NCBI GenBank assembly: GCA_016630955.3
Contig: CM049986.1
Coordinates: 1 to 64,000, forward strand
DNA length: 64,000 nt
Direction of reading: 5' to 3'
Source: Didymella arachidicola
Taxonomy: Eukaryota; Ascomycota; Dothideomycetes; Pleosporales; Didymellaceae
The position numbers and the translations under genes were made by a program. Below, piece after piece: positions 1-9,820 of the stretch. Position 1 is the stretch's first letter. Every line of letters begins with the position of its first letter. The notes under the pieces were generated by a model. That model saw nothing but the letters and a program-made list of their open reading frames with translations, did no database searches and was not told where the DNA came from.

Positions 1-88
1 AAACCCTAACCCTAACCCTAACCCTAACCCTAACCCTAACCCTAACCCTAACCCTAACCCTACCCTAACCCTAACCCTAACCCTAACC
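1..88. repeat. Telomere repeat tract (CCCTAA)n
   Basis: About fourteen CCCTAA units run from base 1, with one variant unit lacking an A near position 60. The C-rich strand at the left end is the expected polarity for a left chromosome terminus. The G-strand repeat is TTAGGG, as in most filamentous fungi. The tract ends sharply at about 88, where unrelated GC-rich sequence begins, so this is a true chromosome end in the assembly. Confidence 0.97.
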
Positions 89-92
89 ATCG

Positions 93-235
93 ACGGGTTG
101 CCCTTCGGGCACCCTCCTTTCCCCTCTTACGGCCCACCCCCCACCCCTTTACTCTTCTTAGTAATCCTTTCTAACGGGTTGCCCTTCGGGCACCCTCCTT
201 TCCCTTCTTACGGGCCTACCCCCCTACCCTCCCTA
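93..235. repeat. Telomere-adjacent 81-bp duplication with hairpin
   Basis: Two copies of a GC-rich unit start at 93 and 174. Each opens with ACGGGTTGCCCTTCGGGCAC and continues with a C-rich run ending near TACGGCCCACC/TACGGGCCTACC. Each contains the perfect small palindrome TGCCCTTCGGGCA (5-bp stem, TTC loop). No open frame of note is present. Confidence 0.8.
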
Positions 236-650
236 ATACGCTTTTATTAATACCTTATTACAGCTTTACTACACTTTTTCTTTTCTTCTCTTCTCTTAGT
301 ATCTTATTATTATAACCTTACTCTACTTTTTATTTCTTCTTTTTATCTTGAATTCTTCTACTACCTAATCTATTTATTCTCTTATATTATTTCTTAAACT
401 TACTACTTATTCTTTTTTTTAATACTTATTACCTATTGTTTTTGTTATACCTACTACCTATTTTTTTTATTATACCTAATACCTATTGTTTTTGTTATAC
501 CTACTACCTATTTTTTTTATTATACCTAATACCTACTATTTTTTTATACCTACTACCTACTTTTTTTTTATACCTACTACCTACTTTTTTTTATATCTAC
601 TACCTACTCTTCTCTTTTTCTAACCTATAATATCTTATTATAGCTTAGCC
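236..650. repeat. T-rich subtelomeric minisatellite, no gene
   Basis: The plus strand is almost free of G. From about 430 it is built from units of the type TATACCTACTACCTATTTTT and TATACCTAATACCTATTG in alternating, slightly decayed order. The open frames in this part are low-complexity products of the repeat and have no coding signature. Confidence 0.8.
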
Positions 651-1120
651 TTCTACTATATTCTACTATATCCTACTATATCCTACTATATTCTACTATA
701 TCCTACTATATTCTACTATATTCTACTATATTCTACTATATTCTACTATACTTTACTATGCTTTTCCATACCTTACTACATCCTACTATATTTTACTACA
801 CTCTGCTACACTCTGCTATACTCTACTATACCTTACTATATTCTGCTATATTTTACTATACTCTGCTACACTCTACTATACTCTGCTACACTCTACTATA
901 CTCTGCTTCTTACTACGCTTTGCTATACCTTACTATACCTAACCCTACCCTACTACACCTTCCTATACCCTGCTACGCTCTGCTATATCTTGCTATACTT
1001 TGCTATACCTTACTATACTCTATAATACCCTGCTACACTCTACTATACTCTGCTTTTTACTACGCTCTGTAATATCTTACTACACCCTACTACACTCTAC
1101 TATATCTTGCTATACTCTGC
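651..1120. repeat. 10-bp subtelomeric repeat (TTCTACTATA-type)
   Basis: From 651 to 750 the sequence is ten uninterrupted 10-bp units, TTCTACTATA or TCCTACTATA. From 751 to 1120 the 10-bp period persists in diverged form (CTCTGCTACA, CTTTACTATG, CCTTACTATA and similar). The C/T bias puts purines on the minus strand, the same strand polarity as the telomere. Open frames here only reflect the repeat. Confidence 0.9.
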
Positions 1121-1280
1121 TACACCCTACTATACCTTGCTACACCCTACTATACCTTGCTACACCCTACTATACCTTGCTACACCCTACTATACCTTGC
1201 TACACCCTACTATACCTTGCTACACCCTACTATACCTTGCTACACCCTACTATACCTTGCTACACCCTACTATACCTTGC
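1121..1280. repeat. 20-bp higher-order repeat, eight perfect copies
   Basis: TACACCCTACTATACCTTGC is repeated eight times without a mismatch. Each 20-mer is a dimer of the neighbouring 10-bp family, so this is a homogenised higher-order unit. There are no spacers, which excludes a CRISPR-like array. Confidence 0.95.
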
Positions 1281-1541
1281 TACACCCTGCTATACTCTTC
1301 TCTCTTTCCCTTTGCTGCTCTACTCCTTGTAACACCTAAACGGCCCACTACCTACCCCCCCTTCTTCTCCTACTCACCCTAACCGCTCCGCTGCTTGTAA
1401 CACCTAACGGGCCTACTGCCCACCCCCCCTTCTTCTGCCCCGGACGGCCTACCACCTCCCTACCCTGTTACTCTCTTGCTAATACCTTGTCACGGCTTTG
1501 CTACGCATATACACCTATTACTTCATCTATTCCCCTGCTTG
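1281..1541. repeat. Transition region between minisatellite and helicase gene
   Basis: No gene is seen. A unit starting TGTAACACCTAA and running through a C-rich stretch to CCCTTCTTCT occurs twice, at about 1328 and 1396. The two copies differ by small substitutions. The minus-strand helicase frame ends at 1542, so this segment includes its 3' untranslated region and any terminator. Confidence 0.6.
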
Positions 1542-4500
1542 CTACTCTACTCTGCTACCCTCCTCTTCCTCTCCCTCTCGTCCCCACCCCTCCAACACCA
1601 GCCTAATCGCCATCGCCATTGCGTTGCTAAACATCTGTCCCCAAATCTCTGACCTGTGCGGCTTTCCCAGCCACCCAGCGTACGCCTCGTCTCCCGTCTC
1701 TGCAAACCCCAGCTCTCCCATTGCCTGAATCCCACCCCTCGTCAACCGCGCTGCGAATGCCAGCGGCACCACCACGTTCGGCCACTGACACCGCTTGTCC
1801 ATCCCTTCCCCAGTCGCGCAGTACTTCTGACTCACCCAGCACCGTCGACAGTTGTTCTTCACCGTCCGATCCCGCATCTTCACACGGAACTCATCTGCCT
1901 GCATCCCTGTTCCCCTTGCCCATGCCGTGCACTGCATCGCCCGGTGCCCTTTCCACTGCTCCTCTTCAGCCGTCGGGAACTCCTGCCTAACCATCCAGCA
2001 GATCGCACACCCCTCTCGCAGCTCTGTGAACCCTTCCTCCACCACCGCCCACTCCCGCGACCACTTCTCCTGCTCCTCTATCCACACCTCCTCTCCCTCT
2101 CCGCACCGGTCGCATCCCGCTGCCCCAATCTGCCCGCAGCTCTGCCCCCGCTCGTCCAGATACGAGCTCATCAGCTCTCGTCGACACCCGCTGCCGATCA
2201 GAAACTGCCCCATCGCGAGCACCTCCATCTTCTCTCTCTCTCGCTCCATCACCTGCTCCACCTCCCCGTGCCCCACCAGCACCACCACATCGTATTGCTC
2301 TCCTCCTCGTCCCCCGCGTCCGCTTGCCTGAGCAAAGTCGCTCATGCTCCACGGTGTGCCTACGTGCAAGATGTACACGATGCCAGCAAAGTCCACTCCC
2401 GTCCCCAGCGCCGACGTCGCCACCATCATTCCGCCCCCCTCCACCCACTCCTGTAGCCGGTCTGCGCGATCCACCACCCCTGCGTGATAGTGTCCGCAGC
2501 CCAGCTCCGTCGCGAGCCGCTCGCACTGCACCTTGCTCTTGCAGTACACCACCCCCTTCTGTCCGCTCCGCCGCAGCTTCTCTGCCCACCGCTTGCACAC
2601 GAACAGCGCCGTCTCCTCGAGCTTGTCGCGCTGACACCACGACACAAAGTACCGCGCGTTCGGCCGCACCGTGCTTGCTCTCACGTACGTTGCGTGACGC
2701 ACAAGCATGCTCGCCTCAAGCTCTCCCTCCTGCAGCGGCGGCAGCGTTGCTGTCAGCATCACCATCGGACTACCCAGCAGCCGCAAGTTCTTCATCGCCA
2801 CCAGCTTCTCTCGCCAATTCCTCGCCGTGAACACCAGATGACACTCGTCAATCACCACCCTATGCAGCAGCCCCTTTCCTTTCAGCATCCGCGCGTAGCC
2901 AAGAAAGTTGCCAGTGCTTGTTATGTCGCCAGCTACGTCTGCACTGACTACCACCACAGATGCCGGGTTGTTCTCGCCGTGCTTCCACTCCATGCACTCG
3001 ACGCCGCACTGCTGAATCCTCCTGACTAGATCTTCAATCAGCGCCCGGTACGGCACGACGACCACCGTTACCCCCGGCTCCTCCACGCAAGCCGGCAGCG
3101 TGAACAGCAAGCTCTTGCCTCCGCCCGTCGGAAGCACGACGATGAGCGGCGTCTGCTTCTCCAGCACCGCGTGCAAAGCCTGCTCCTGCTCCACCGATCG
3201 AAAGCCAACATCTTGCTTGCCTAGCACCTGCTGCAGCCCCCTGTGTATCGCATCTGCTCGCGGGTCTGCAAACCGCACTTCTTTCTCTTTCGGCAGCCCA
3301 ACAAGTGCCGACGACGTGCTGTTGCTCATCCGTCGCTTTGTCGTCCTGCTCGGCTCTACGGGCTTCGCTGCGCTCCCATCCACCCCTAAGAAGCGGTGCC
3401 ATGCTGCGCTAAGCGGCCGGAACGCATCAACGGACCGCACGCTGAGATGCTTCACGATATCCATCGGCACGCTGTAGTTGCCTACCCCCATTGCGGTTGT
3501 GCGTGAGTTCTGCAGCTCAAGAACGTCTTCGCCATCGTCGTCCACTTCCGCCTCTTCTGTCTCGCCAACGTCGTCCTGATAGCCCCTGCTGAACGACTCT
3601 CCCACCTTGACTCGCCCAATACCTACTGCCGTGTGTCGGTACTCTAGCGTGTGCAGCACCACGCCCAGCCTCTTCCCTGTCTCGCGCTTCAGCACCCTCG
3701 TGAGCCGGCCGGTGTCCCACGCGCCCTGCGCGTCTTGCCACACGTAGTCGCTGTAGCTGCCGCTTAGCACCTGCAGCGTTAGATACTCGCGGAACGGCTG
3801 TACGTAGACCAAGTACACCGCCATCACCTGCCCTAGCTGCGGCGGCAAGAACCGCGGCACAATCTTCGGCTTGTCCCACTGCGACTGCGACTTGTGATAG
3901 CGGACCACTGTCATCACCTGCCCGTCCACGACGAAGATGTTGCGGTCCTGCAGTACGCCGTTGCGGTGCCGAATCGTCGTGATCTCGGACCCACGCCCGG
4001 GCTGTCCTGACGTGATGTGCACGCTGCAGAGCAGTAGTTCCAAGAAGCGATCCATCTGTCGCATGTACTGCCGCACCGCCTTGACGCTCCACTGCCCGTC
4101 CGCACGCTTCAATCGCAGCCCGCCCGCTGTAGTCATCGCTCTCCTAAGCATCCAAACCAGCCCGCCTTGCAGTTTGTTGCCCGGAGCGTCGACAAACGAC
4201 GTGCGTCGTTTTGTGAACGTGACGTCGTCAACTACTTGCTTCAAATCAACGGTAACCCGCTCTTCCTCGCCGTCCACCCAGCACAGCTCCCACAGCATCT
4301 GCTCTGTTTCAGCCAGCAAGTCCTGCGCCATCTTGCAGAAGCGGCGGATGACGATCGGTCGGCCGTTCAGATAGAACGTCTGCTTGTCCTCTGACCAGTA
4401 TGCGTTGCCTGAGTTGCCGGCCGTCAGTCCAATGTGCTTGCCGTACGCCAGCATGCTGATCATCTCGCTCATTGGGCTGAACGTGCCGTCTGCTAGCTGC

Positions 4501-5909
4501 TTGTGCCGCGTTGCCAGAAAGTTGTCGCGGTCTTCTTCTGTCTGCGTGTCGCGCTGCCCTCCTGGGAGCAGCTTCTCTAGAGCGAGCACCCGCACGCAGT
4601 ACACCATCCCCGCCAGCATGTACGAGTAGTTCTTTGCGGTCCGCAAGCGGCCCGTGTCTACATCAATCCCAAGCACCGCCAGAAACTGAATCAAACCAGT
4701 AGACAACGCCACGGGATGATACGTCGTGAAGATGAACGAGCTGATAGACGCAAGAAGCGCCTCCGTCTGAGCGCCTCTGTCGTCGCCATTCAGCGCGTCC
4801 CACAGCCTGATCGCACACAACTTCTGCTCAGCTGTCCACGTAAAGAGCTCGCGCGTGTCCTTCATCATGTCTGGTGCCTGTTGACTGCGTGTCCTGCGCC
4901 GGGGCTGCGGGCTGTCGTCGTCAGCCTCACTGCCTTCCGCCTCGTCTTCGCTGTCTTCGTCGCTGCTCGACGCCGCACTGCTTTCTGATCGAGCAGCTGT
5001 GTCGCGTTGCTGTCGGAAACGCATAACCTGCTGCTCTTCATCTCCTAGCACGCGTAGATAGAAGCAGACAAACCTCACTATATAGCTTGCGTACACAGCC
5101 TGACTCTCTGGGTTCTGCAGTCGCCCCAACGGCCGCACGTCGATCTCGCTCTGCTTTGCGCTCCGCAGCCAGCGCCTGAGTTCTTGCGGAAGCGTAGCCA
5201 ATCCCTTGACGCTTCTCTCAATCAGTCCCTCTGCAAGCTGAGCAGCTAGCTTGAGCTTGTGCTCGCTCCGATCGGGAGCCCGGGCTTGATGGGCCAGATG
5301 AACAAGATTTCGATCCTTGAAGAACTCTAACCAGCCTGTCCGCTTAAACCAGCCTGTCTTGTCTGTCTTTGCAGCCTCTTCAAGTGTTTGAAGCTCTTCT
5401 TCGACTTCTTGTTGTGTCAGTTTATACTCGGCAAGCTGCCTCTGAACTGCAACTTCGACGTCGTCGTTTAGAGCATTTTCGGCTACAGCTACATCAACAA
5501 CAAAATATCGCTGTAAAACCCCTGTGCGGAAAAAGCTCTGTACTTTGACAGTGTGATAGAGCGCGCCTTTTTCTCCTAGCCAAGCTTGCTGGTGATCTTT
5601 CTTACAGTGCATGCGCATTGTGTCCTTGTTGATAGTGATGAAGCTGCATGTCTTGCACTGCAGCCCGTCTAGCGGCTTCCCAAGCTCTTCTATCGGTCGC
5701 GCCGGCTCATCTGGAAGCTCAACGTCTGCTGCGTCAATCAGCGCGAATTGATTGAAGCGTTCAACAACTTGTTTTCGAGTTGCAGCGGGCACGCTGTGAT
5801 GCTGCAAGAGATGCGTGTTGAGATTAACAACAGCAGTGTGATGCTCCCTGCATACTAAGACGCTGTAGTCTTCTAGAAAACAGTGAACATTGTCGCAGGT
5901 TAGAAGTGG
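1542..5909 (-). CDS. Telomere-linked RecQ-like helicase (TLH)
   Basis: Predicted ATP-dependent 3'-5' DNA helicase of the subtelomeric RecQ family. Counting from the codon at 5807, a C2H2 finger (C51, C54, H67, H72) follows a degenerate first finger lying in frame upstream. A central domain of unknown function covers about 330-760, with an acidic Ser/Asp/Glu stretch before it. The helicase core has Walker A PTGGGKS near 892, DECH near 984, TATLP, and motif VI QASGRGGRGG near 1164. A Cys-rich tail follows (CGQIGAAGCDRC; later CAICW and NNCRRCW). The open frame continues upstream of 5807 without ATG to a putative splice acceptor ACTTAG at about 5910, so a 5' exon is probably missing. Transcription runs toward the telomere and the stop lies about 1.45 kb from the repeats. 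No internal stop is present. Whether the protein is active cannot be judged. Confidence 0.9.
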   Translation of the reverse strand, partial: PLLTCDNVHCFLEDYSVLVCREHHTAVVNLNTHLLQHHSVPAATRKQVVERFNQFALIDAADVELPDEPARPIEELGKPLDGLQCKTCSFITINKDTMRMHCKKDHQQAWLGEKGALYHTVKVQSFFRTGVLQRYFVVDVAVAENALNDDVEVAVQRQLAEYKLTQQEVEEELQTLEEAAKTDKTGWFKRTGWLEFFKDRNLVHLAHQARAPDRSEHKLKLAAQLAEGLIERSVKGLATLPQELRRWLRSAKQSEIDVRPLGRLQNPESQAVYASYIVRFVCFYLRVLGDEEQQVMRFRQQRDTAARSESSAASSSDEDSEDEAEGSEADDDSPQPRRRTRSQQAPDMMKDTRELFTWTAEQKLCAIRLWDALNGDDRGAQTEALLASISSFIFTTYHPVALSTGLIQFLAVLGIDVDTGRLRTAKNYSYMLAGMVYCVRVLALEKLLPGGQRDTQTEEDRDNFLATRHKQLADGTFSPMSEMISMLAYGKHIGLTAGNSGNAYWSEDKQTFYLNGRPIVIRRFCKMAQDLLAETEQMLWELCWVDGEEERVTVDLKQVVDDVTFTKRRTSFVDAPGNKLQGGLVWMLRRAMTTAGGLRLKRADGQWSVKAVRQYMRQMDRFLELLLCSVHITSGQPGRGSEITTIRHRNGVLQDRNIFVVDGQVMTVVRYHKSQSQWDKPKIVPRFLPPQLGQVMAVYLVYVQPFREYLTLQVLSGSYSDYVWQDAQGAWDTGRLTRVLKRETGKRLGVVLHTLEYRHTAVGIGRVKVGESFSRGYQDDVGETEEAEVDDDGEDVLELQNSRTTAMGVGNYSVPMDIVKHLSVRSVDAFRPLSAAWHRFLGVDGSAAKPVEPSRTTKRRMSNSTSSALVGLPKEKEVRFADPRADAIHRGLQQVLGKQDVGFRSVEQEQALHAVLEKQTPLIVVLPTGGGKSLLFTLPACVEEPGVTVVVVPYRALIEDLVRRIQQCGVECMEWKHGENNPASVVVVSADVAGDITSTGNFLGYARMLKGKGLLHRVVIDECHLVFTARNWREKLVAMKNLRLLGSPMVMLTATLPPLQEGELEASMLVRHATYVRASTVRPNARYFVSWCQRDKLEETALFVCKRWAEKLRRSGQKGVVYCKSKVQCERLATELGCGHYHAGVVDRADRLQEWVEGGGMMVATSALGTGVDFAGIVYILHVGTPWSMSDFAQASGRGGRGGEQYDVVVLVGHGEVEQVMEREREKMEVLAMGQFLIGSGCRRELMSSYLDERGQSCGQIGAAGCDRCGEGEEVWIEEQEKWSREWAVVEEGFTELREGCAICWMVRQEFPTAEEEQWKGHRAMQCTAWARGTGMQADEFRVKMRDRTVKNNCRRCWVSQKYCATGEGMDKRCQWPNVVVPLAFAARLTRGGIQAMGELGFAETGDEAYAGWLGKPHRSEIWGQMFSNAMAMAIRLVLEGWGREGEEEEGSRVE

Positions 5910-6000
5910 CTAAGTCACTATTAAGGTAATTTATATATTATTGAATTACTATAGTTGTTAGTACACTTTACATGCAGAGGACGTGTTTAGTTACAGAACA
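5910..6000 (-). other. Possible intron or spacer between TLH modules
   Basis: This 91-bp AT-rich stretch lies between the stop of the inner gene (6001) and the first codons of the helicase frame. Read on the minus strand it contains a branch-point-like TGTACTAAC and ends in ACTTAG just before the first aligned codon of the helicase module. It could be an intron joining the two frames or a spacer holding the helicase 5' splice structure. No strong GTANGT donor sits before the upstream stop, so the choice is open. Confidence 0.35.
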
Positions 6001-9000
6001 CTAAACGACTATAAAGTATTTCTGCAGACCACCTGTTCGGAAGAAGCTCTGTACCTTCACTGAATTATACAACTGGCTCTTGTCGCCTAACCAAGCAAGT
6101 TTATGATCTCGGTTGCAGTGCATCCGAATCTGATCTTTGCTAACAGTGATATACCCGCATGCTCTGCACTCTAGCCCAGCAAGTGGCTTACCAAGCTGTT
6201 CTATAGCCTGCGTGGGCTCTTTAGGCAGCTCTATCTTGCTTGGAGCCACTGGTTCAAGGCGACTAAAACAGTCAACAACCTGTCTTCGTACTGAAGCAGG
6301 CACTTTGTGGTGCTGCAACATATGGCGGTCAAGACTCATAACTGCGGTATGATGTTGCTTGCATACGAAGACCTTGAAGTCTTCTAAAAAGCAGAACACA
6401 TCTGCGCAGTTACTTAACGATACTTGTGAGCCCCTCTTACGATACCGGAGCGTTCCATTGGGGTCTTCGCCCCCTTGGTTTGTTAGCGCTCGTTGGGAGG
6501 CAGCTTTGCAGAGTTTTTGCATCTTGTGCTCATGCTCTAGGGCGGCAAGATCTGCTCGTAAAGCATCAATCTTTTGCTGTATTGGACTTATACTCTCATC
6601 TGAGTCGCGCCTTCGCTTCCGCGGTCGCTCATTCTCGCCAGCGGCCGATGCCTCGATCTGCGATACTGTGCTCTCTTCGGGTACTTCAAGTGTTTGTGTA
6701 GTCCTATTAGTCAAGAACGCATCATCCTTTGGTGGCAGAAACATTGAATGCTCTACTGGAGCTTCTGGTAAACTTCTGTTTGCACTAAAGCTGAGAATAG
6801 CCTGATCTGTGCTTTGTCTGTCGACACCCAGAAATTGATGCCATACCTTACTGACTTCGAGGTATCGTTCTAATAACTCAGGTTGCAGCTTGGCAGGATA
6901 GGCACGATCCAAAGCGTACGCGCCAGCATGGGTAGCTGGATTATGTCCTGTCTGGAAAGAGAGAAGTCGTAATAGTCCATCGCGATCCCTCGGAGTGTGA
7001 GGATCAAAAGGCTGGGCAATATCTAGAAGATGCTTCTTGCTAATAGCTACTGCAATCTGGCGATACATTTGAAAATGGAGCAGTATCGGGCATTCTGGTG
7101 TGGATTGCTGCAGGAGCTTCGAGCAGACTGATGAGCTGAAACACGACACAGGTGTGTCGTACGCAGTGAACAAGTGCGGATTGGTTGGAACGCTTGTGTT
7201 GACAAGCTTTAGTTGTCGGCTAAGGAAATCGCTGAATGGTCTGATGTATGCGAGGTAAAGGAACAGGCACCTCTCTACTGATGAGCAGGGAACTCGAACA
7301 ACAAAAAAAGAGTTGTTCGAGTTCTGGCTAGCTTTATTGTACGAAAAGACTAGCAAGATCCGGCCCTGGCAAATGAAGATGTTGCGTTGCACTGCGGCAG
7401 TGTCTGCCCAGCGCAGAACCCGAAGCTCCTCTCCTCTAGCAGGCATTCCGCTGGTCACATGGATACTACTGAACAGTACTTCGACCATGTTGTTATATTG
7501 TTTCAGGTAGGACATTGCTTTCTCTCGGCCTCTGCCTTGTAGGGAGAACCCCCTCCCTTCTTTAGAGAAGGCTCTTCGGCTCAAATGCTTAAAGCTAGTC
7601 TGTAGCTGATTTGCTGGCTCTTGCAGGAACGAATAACCTGGGCGGTGCCTTGATAGATCCTCTTTTAAGGTATGGAGATCTACCTTAGGCCACCAGTCAA
7701 ACATGAGGTCTCGCGTGATTCTTTCAAGTCTAGCAAGGAGGCAGTGGATTGTATAGCGGAATTCATGCATAGAGATGCGAGAACCAGCGATGTCTAGGGT
7801 CTGACCATCGAGGGACCAAGATAGGTTGGTGCGTGGTCCTTCGCGTTTGGCAATGGCTCTGCCGTGCTGCAAACGCTCAATCAGGTAGCCCATAGGTGAG
7901 AGACTGCCGCGTTGGAGGTATGCTGGGCGAATCTCTACACAGAGACGTTTGCCCTGATCAGCATAGGCTGCTCGTGCTGGCCAGAGAACATCAAGGGTAG
8001 TGTACCCTCGCAGCGGCAAGGCGTACTCGAGAATAATAAGTCTACCAATCCACAGTAGAGCTGATAGGTACGGTGTGTAGTCGTAAGCTGTACGGTATGC
8101 CAACTCGTACGGATGGATACCCAGCACACCAGAGAAGTGGACAATTGCTTTGCCTTCCAATATGCCGTCTGTGGACACATCCGTCCAAAATAGCACGAGC
8201 AGCTGAAAGACGGTTTCTGATAAACGGGAAGAGAACGTAGGCTCTGCCTTACTGAATCCTTTTGTGGACAGATCTGACCAGACAGATTTCACGATATCCG
8301 CCTGTGCGTCCGACAGCTGAAGCCCATATACCTCGCTTAAGCTTTGATTGAGCTTCTGACATACCTGCCATGATCGGAATACATAGCACAGAAAGCGGTT
8401 TAGGAAGGAGCGGTACCTAGCTTTCGTAGCGTCTCGTTGAGGTAGCTCGAAGGGATACGCGTAGAAGTGTGACCCCCAGCTTCGCAGCCAGCAGCGCAAG
8501 ACTCGCGGAGTTTGTTCTAATGTTTCCTCGCAGCGATCAAGCACGAGATGAACAATTTCTGATAGTTGTCTTAGTTTTGACTCTGTAGCTGCGGAGCTGA
8601 TCCACTCCACGCTGTTCCAGGTGCCGAGGTGAATAGCTTCACCGGTAGAAGTGGCCAACCTAGAAGTAGCAATAATCAGATGGAGCGGCTTTTGGGCAAA
8701 CCACCGCGTCCAACCACAACCGCGCAGCCAGTCGGTTTTCTCGTCATGCTCAAGCTCGTTGCTTAGGGCCATCAGTTCTTGATCTTGCTGTAAGAGCCTA
8801 GCTTCCTCCTCGGCTTCCATCAGCAGAAGAGCGGCGGTCGCAGGGTCGTCTGACACGGATCCGTCCTGGCTTGATCTTCTTCTGCTTTGAATTGTGTGTG
8901 TAGCGTGTGCTACCCTCCAGGTACCTCCCACGTTTCGCCTGATAGGAGACCATCGCTGGACGAAGCAGAATAGATCATTGCGCGTCCTCTGCCCCCTACT

Positions 9001-9318
9001 GCACTGCGTCTTCCGAAAATGCAGCAGCATTGTATCCCAACTACAAGTTGTCAAGTCGCACTGCGGACAGGAGTAGCCTCGCTCGGGTGGCGCTAGGAAA
9101 TCTAAGCTAGAAGAGTTATTTGCACGAGGGACAACGTCTGCATCAATCTGCGATACAGGAAGTCCTTTATACTGAGAAAGGATAATTTCGCATATGGACG
9201 ATCGAGTTTTGTGGTAGTGGCGGAGGTGGTAACGGAGCGTCTTGTAGGGTATAACGCTTCTACATGGGGTGCACAACAGGTGTCCATGTTCTGGCAGATA
9301 GGAGATAATGTTTGGCAC
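6001..9318 (-). CDS. TLH-like / OrsD-like C2H2 protein without helicase
   Basis: The frame of 1105 codons carries paired C2H2 fingers near the N terminus (CTPC...HLRHYH; CPQC...). A central domain colinear with that of the neighbouring helicase follows (HVTSGMPARGEE near 620, MYRQIAVAISKKH near 755), then a short coiled coil (about 925-960) and a second finger pair (CKQHH...; CRACGY...HCNRDH). The last ~130 residues, from LSNCADVFCFLEDF to LQKYFIVV, are paralogous to the start of the helicase gene, where the equivalent reads CFLEDY...LQRYFVVD. So this is either a truncated second TLH unit or the 5' part of one long spliced gene. The assigned first codon is GTG and a stop lies shortly upstream, so the true start may be in an unseen exon. 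The paired-finger arrangement resembles the OrsD family found with fungal RecQ genes. Function unknown. Confidence 0.7.
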   Translation of the reverse strand: MPNIISYLPEHGHLLCTPCRSVIPYKTLRYHLRHYHKTRSSICEIILSQYKGLPVSQIDADVVPRANNSSSLDFLAPPERGYSCPQCDLTTCSWDTMLLHFRKTQCSRGQRTRNDLFCFVQRWSPIRRNVGGTWRVAHATHTIQSRRRSSQDGSVSDDPATAALLLMEAEEEARLLQQDQELMALSNELEHDEKTDWLRGCGWTRWFAQKPLHLIIATSRLATSTGEAIHLGTWNSVEWISSAATESKLRQLSEIVHLVLDRCEETLEQTPRVLRCWLRSWGSHFYAYPFELPQRDATKARYRSFLNRFLCYVFRSWQVCQKLNQSLSEVYGLQLSDAQADIVKSVWSDLSTKGFSKAEPTFSSRLSETVFQLLVLFWTDVSTDGILEGKAIVHFSGVLGIHPYELAYRTAYDYTPYLSALLWIGRLIILEYALPLRGYTTLDVLWPARAAYADQGKRLCVEIRPAYLQRGSLSPMGYLIERLQHGRAIAKREGPRTNLSWSLDGQTLDIAGSRISMHEFRYTIHCLLARLERITRDLMFDWWPKVDLHTLKEDLSRHRPGYSFLQEPANQLQTSFKHLSRRAFSKEGRGFSLQGRGREKAMSYLKQYNNMVEVLFSSIHVTSGMPARGEELRVLRWADTAAVQRNIFICQGRILLVFSYNKASQNSNNSFFVVRVPCSSVERCLFLYLAYIRPFSDFLSRQLKLVNTSVPTNPHLFTAYDTPVSCFSSSVCSKLLQQSTPECPILLHFQMYRQIAVAISKKHLLDIAQPFDPHTPRDRDGLLRLLSFQTGHNPATHAGAYALDRAYPAKLQPELLERYLEVSKVWHQFLGVDRQSTDQAILSFSANRSLPEAPVEHSMFLPPKDDAFLTNRTTQTLEVPEESTVSQIEASAAGENERPRKRRRDSDESISPIQQKIDALRADLAALEHEHKMQKLCKAASQRALTNQGGEDPNGTLRYRKRGSQVSLSNCADVFCFLEDFKVFVCKQHHTAVMSLDRHMLQHHKVPASVRRQVVDCFSRLEPVAPSKIELPKEPTQAIEQLGKPLAGLECRACGYITVSKDQIRMHCNRDHKLAWLGDKSQLYNSVKVQSFFRTGGLQKYFIVV

Positions 9319-9817
9319 TTCGGGTTCTGCAGGCTATCTATAATTAGCAAGTGAGGGTGAGATAGAATAAAAAGTGCGGCAAAGGTACGTCATTCACATG
9401 CCTTGCTCTTTGCTGAGTCGCCTGAATGGACAGTCCATGAGGAAGGGTTAGAGGCGCTTTCAGAAAAGACACCGGCTTCTGGATTACCCGTGTAGACTAT
9501 CCAGCGAGACGCTGTCTGGTGAGACATAGCACTACTTTGTTGCTAACAGTAGCACACAATTGAATAGCAGGCCGTGGCGTCTTAGTTAATGCGTAAGCAG
9601 GTAAAAGTAGTACAGAACAACAGGTAACAAGCAGGAACTGCTATAGCTGCCCTGTGTTGGAGCATGCATGCCCGTGCAGGGCCGAGCTAGACCGAAATAG
9701 AGCATCAAAAGGGGTCGACTCCAGACTAAGGCTGGGAGGGGACGAAGTAGGGCCGAAGTCGCGCACTATACCGCATCAAGCGCGAACGAGGCTCGGGGTC
9801 GTGGCGGTCGCGTGGAG
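9319..9817. other. Upstream region of the inner TLH-like gene, no gene seen
   Basis: About 500 bp with no convincing frame. It is the 5' flank of the minus-strand gene ending at 6001 and runs into the breakpoint of the truncated gypsy element. The last ~150 bp are more GC-rich than the rest and match nothing else in the window that I could recognise. Confidence 0.5.
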
Positions 9818-9820
9818 GTA

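Noticed and set aside
1121..1280. CRISPR-like array of 20-bp repeats
   Set aside because: The units are contiguous with no spacers and the organism is a fungus.
436..1382. Several 60-110 codon open frames on the plus strand
   Set aside because: They are translations of the 10- and 20-bp minisatellite in different frames (LLYS/CYTLL repeats). No start context or homology supports genes.
1656..4988. Long plus-strand frames opposite the helicase gene
   Set aside because: Shadows of the GC-rich helicase coding sequence; low-complexity Pro/Ser/His-rich products with no domain.
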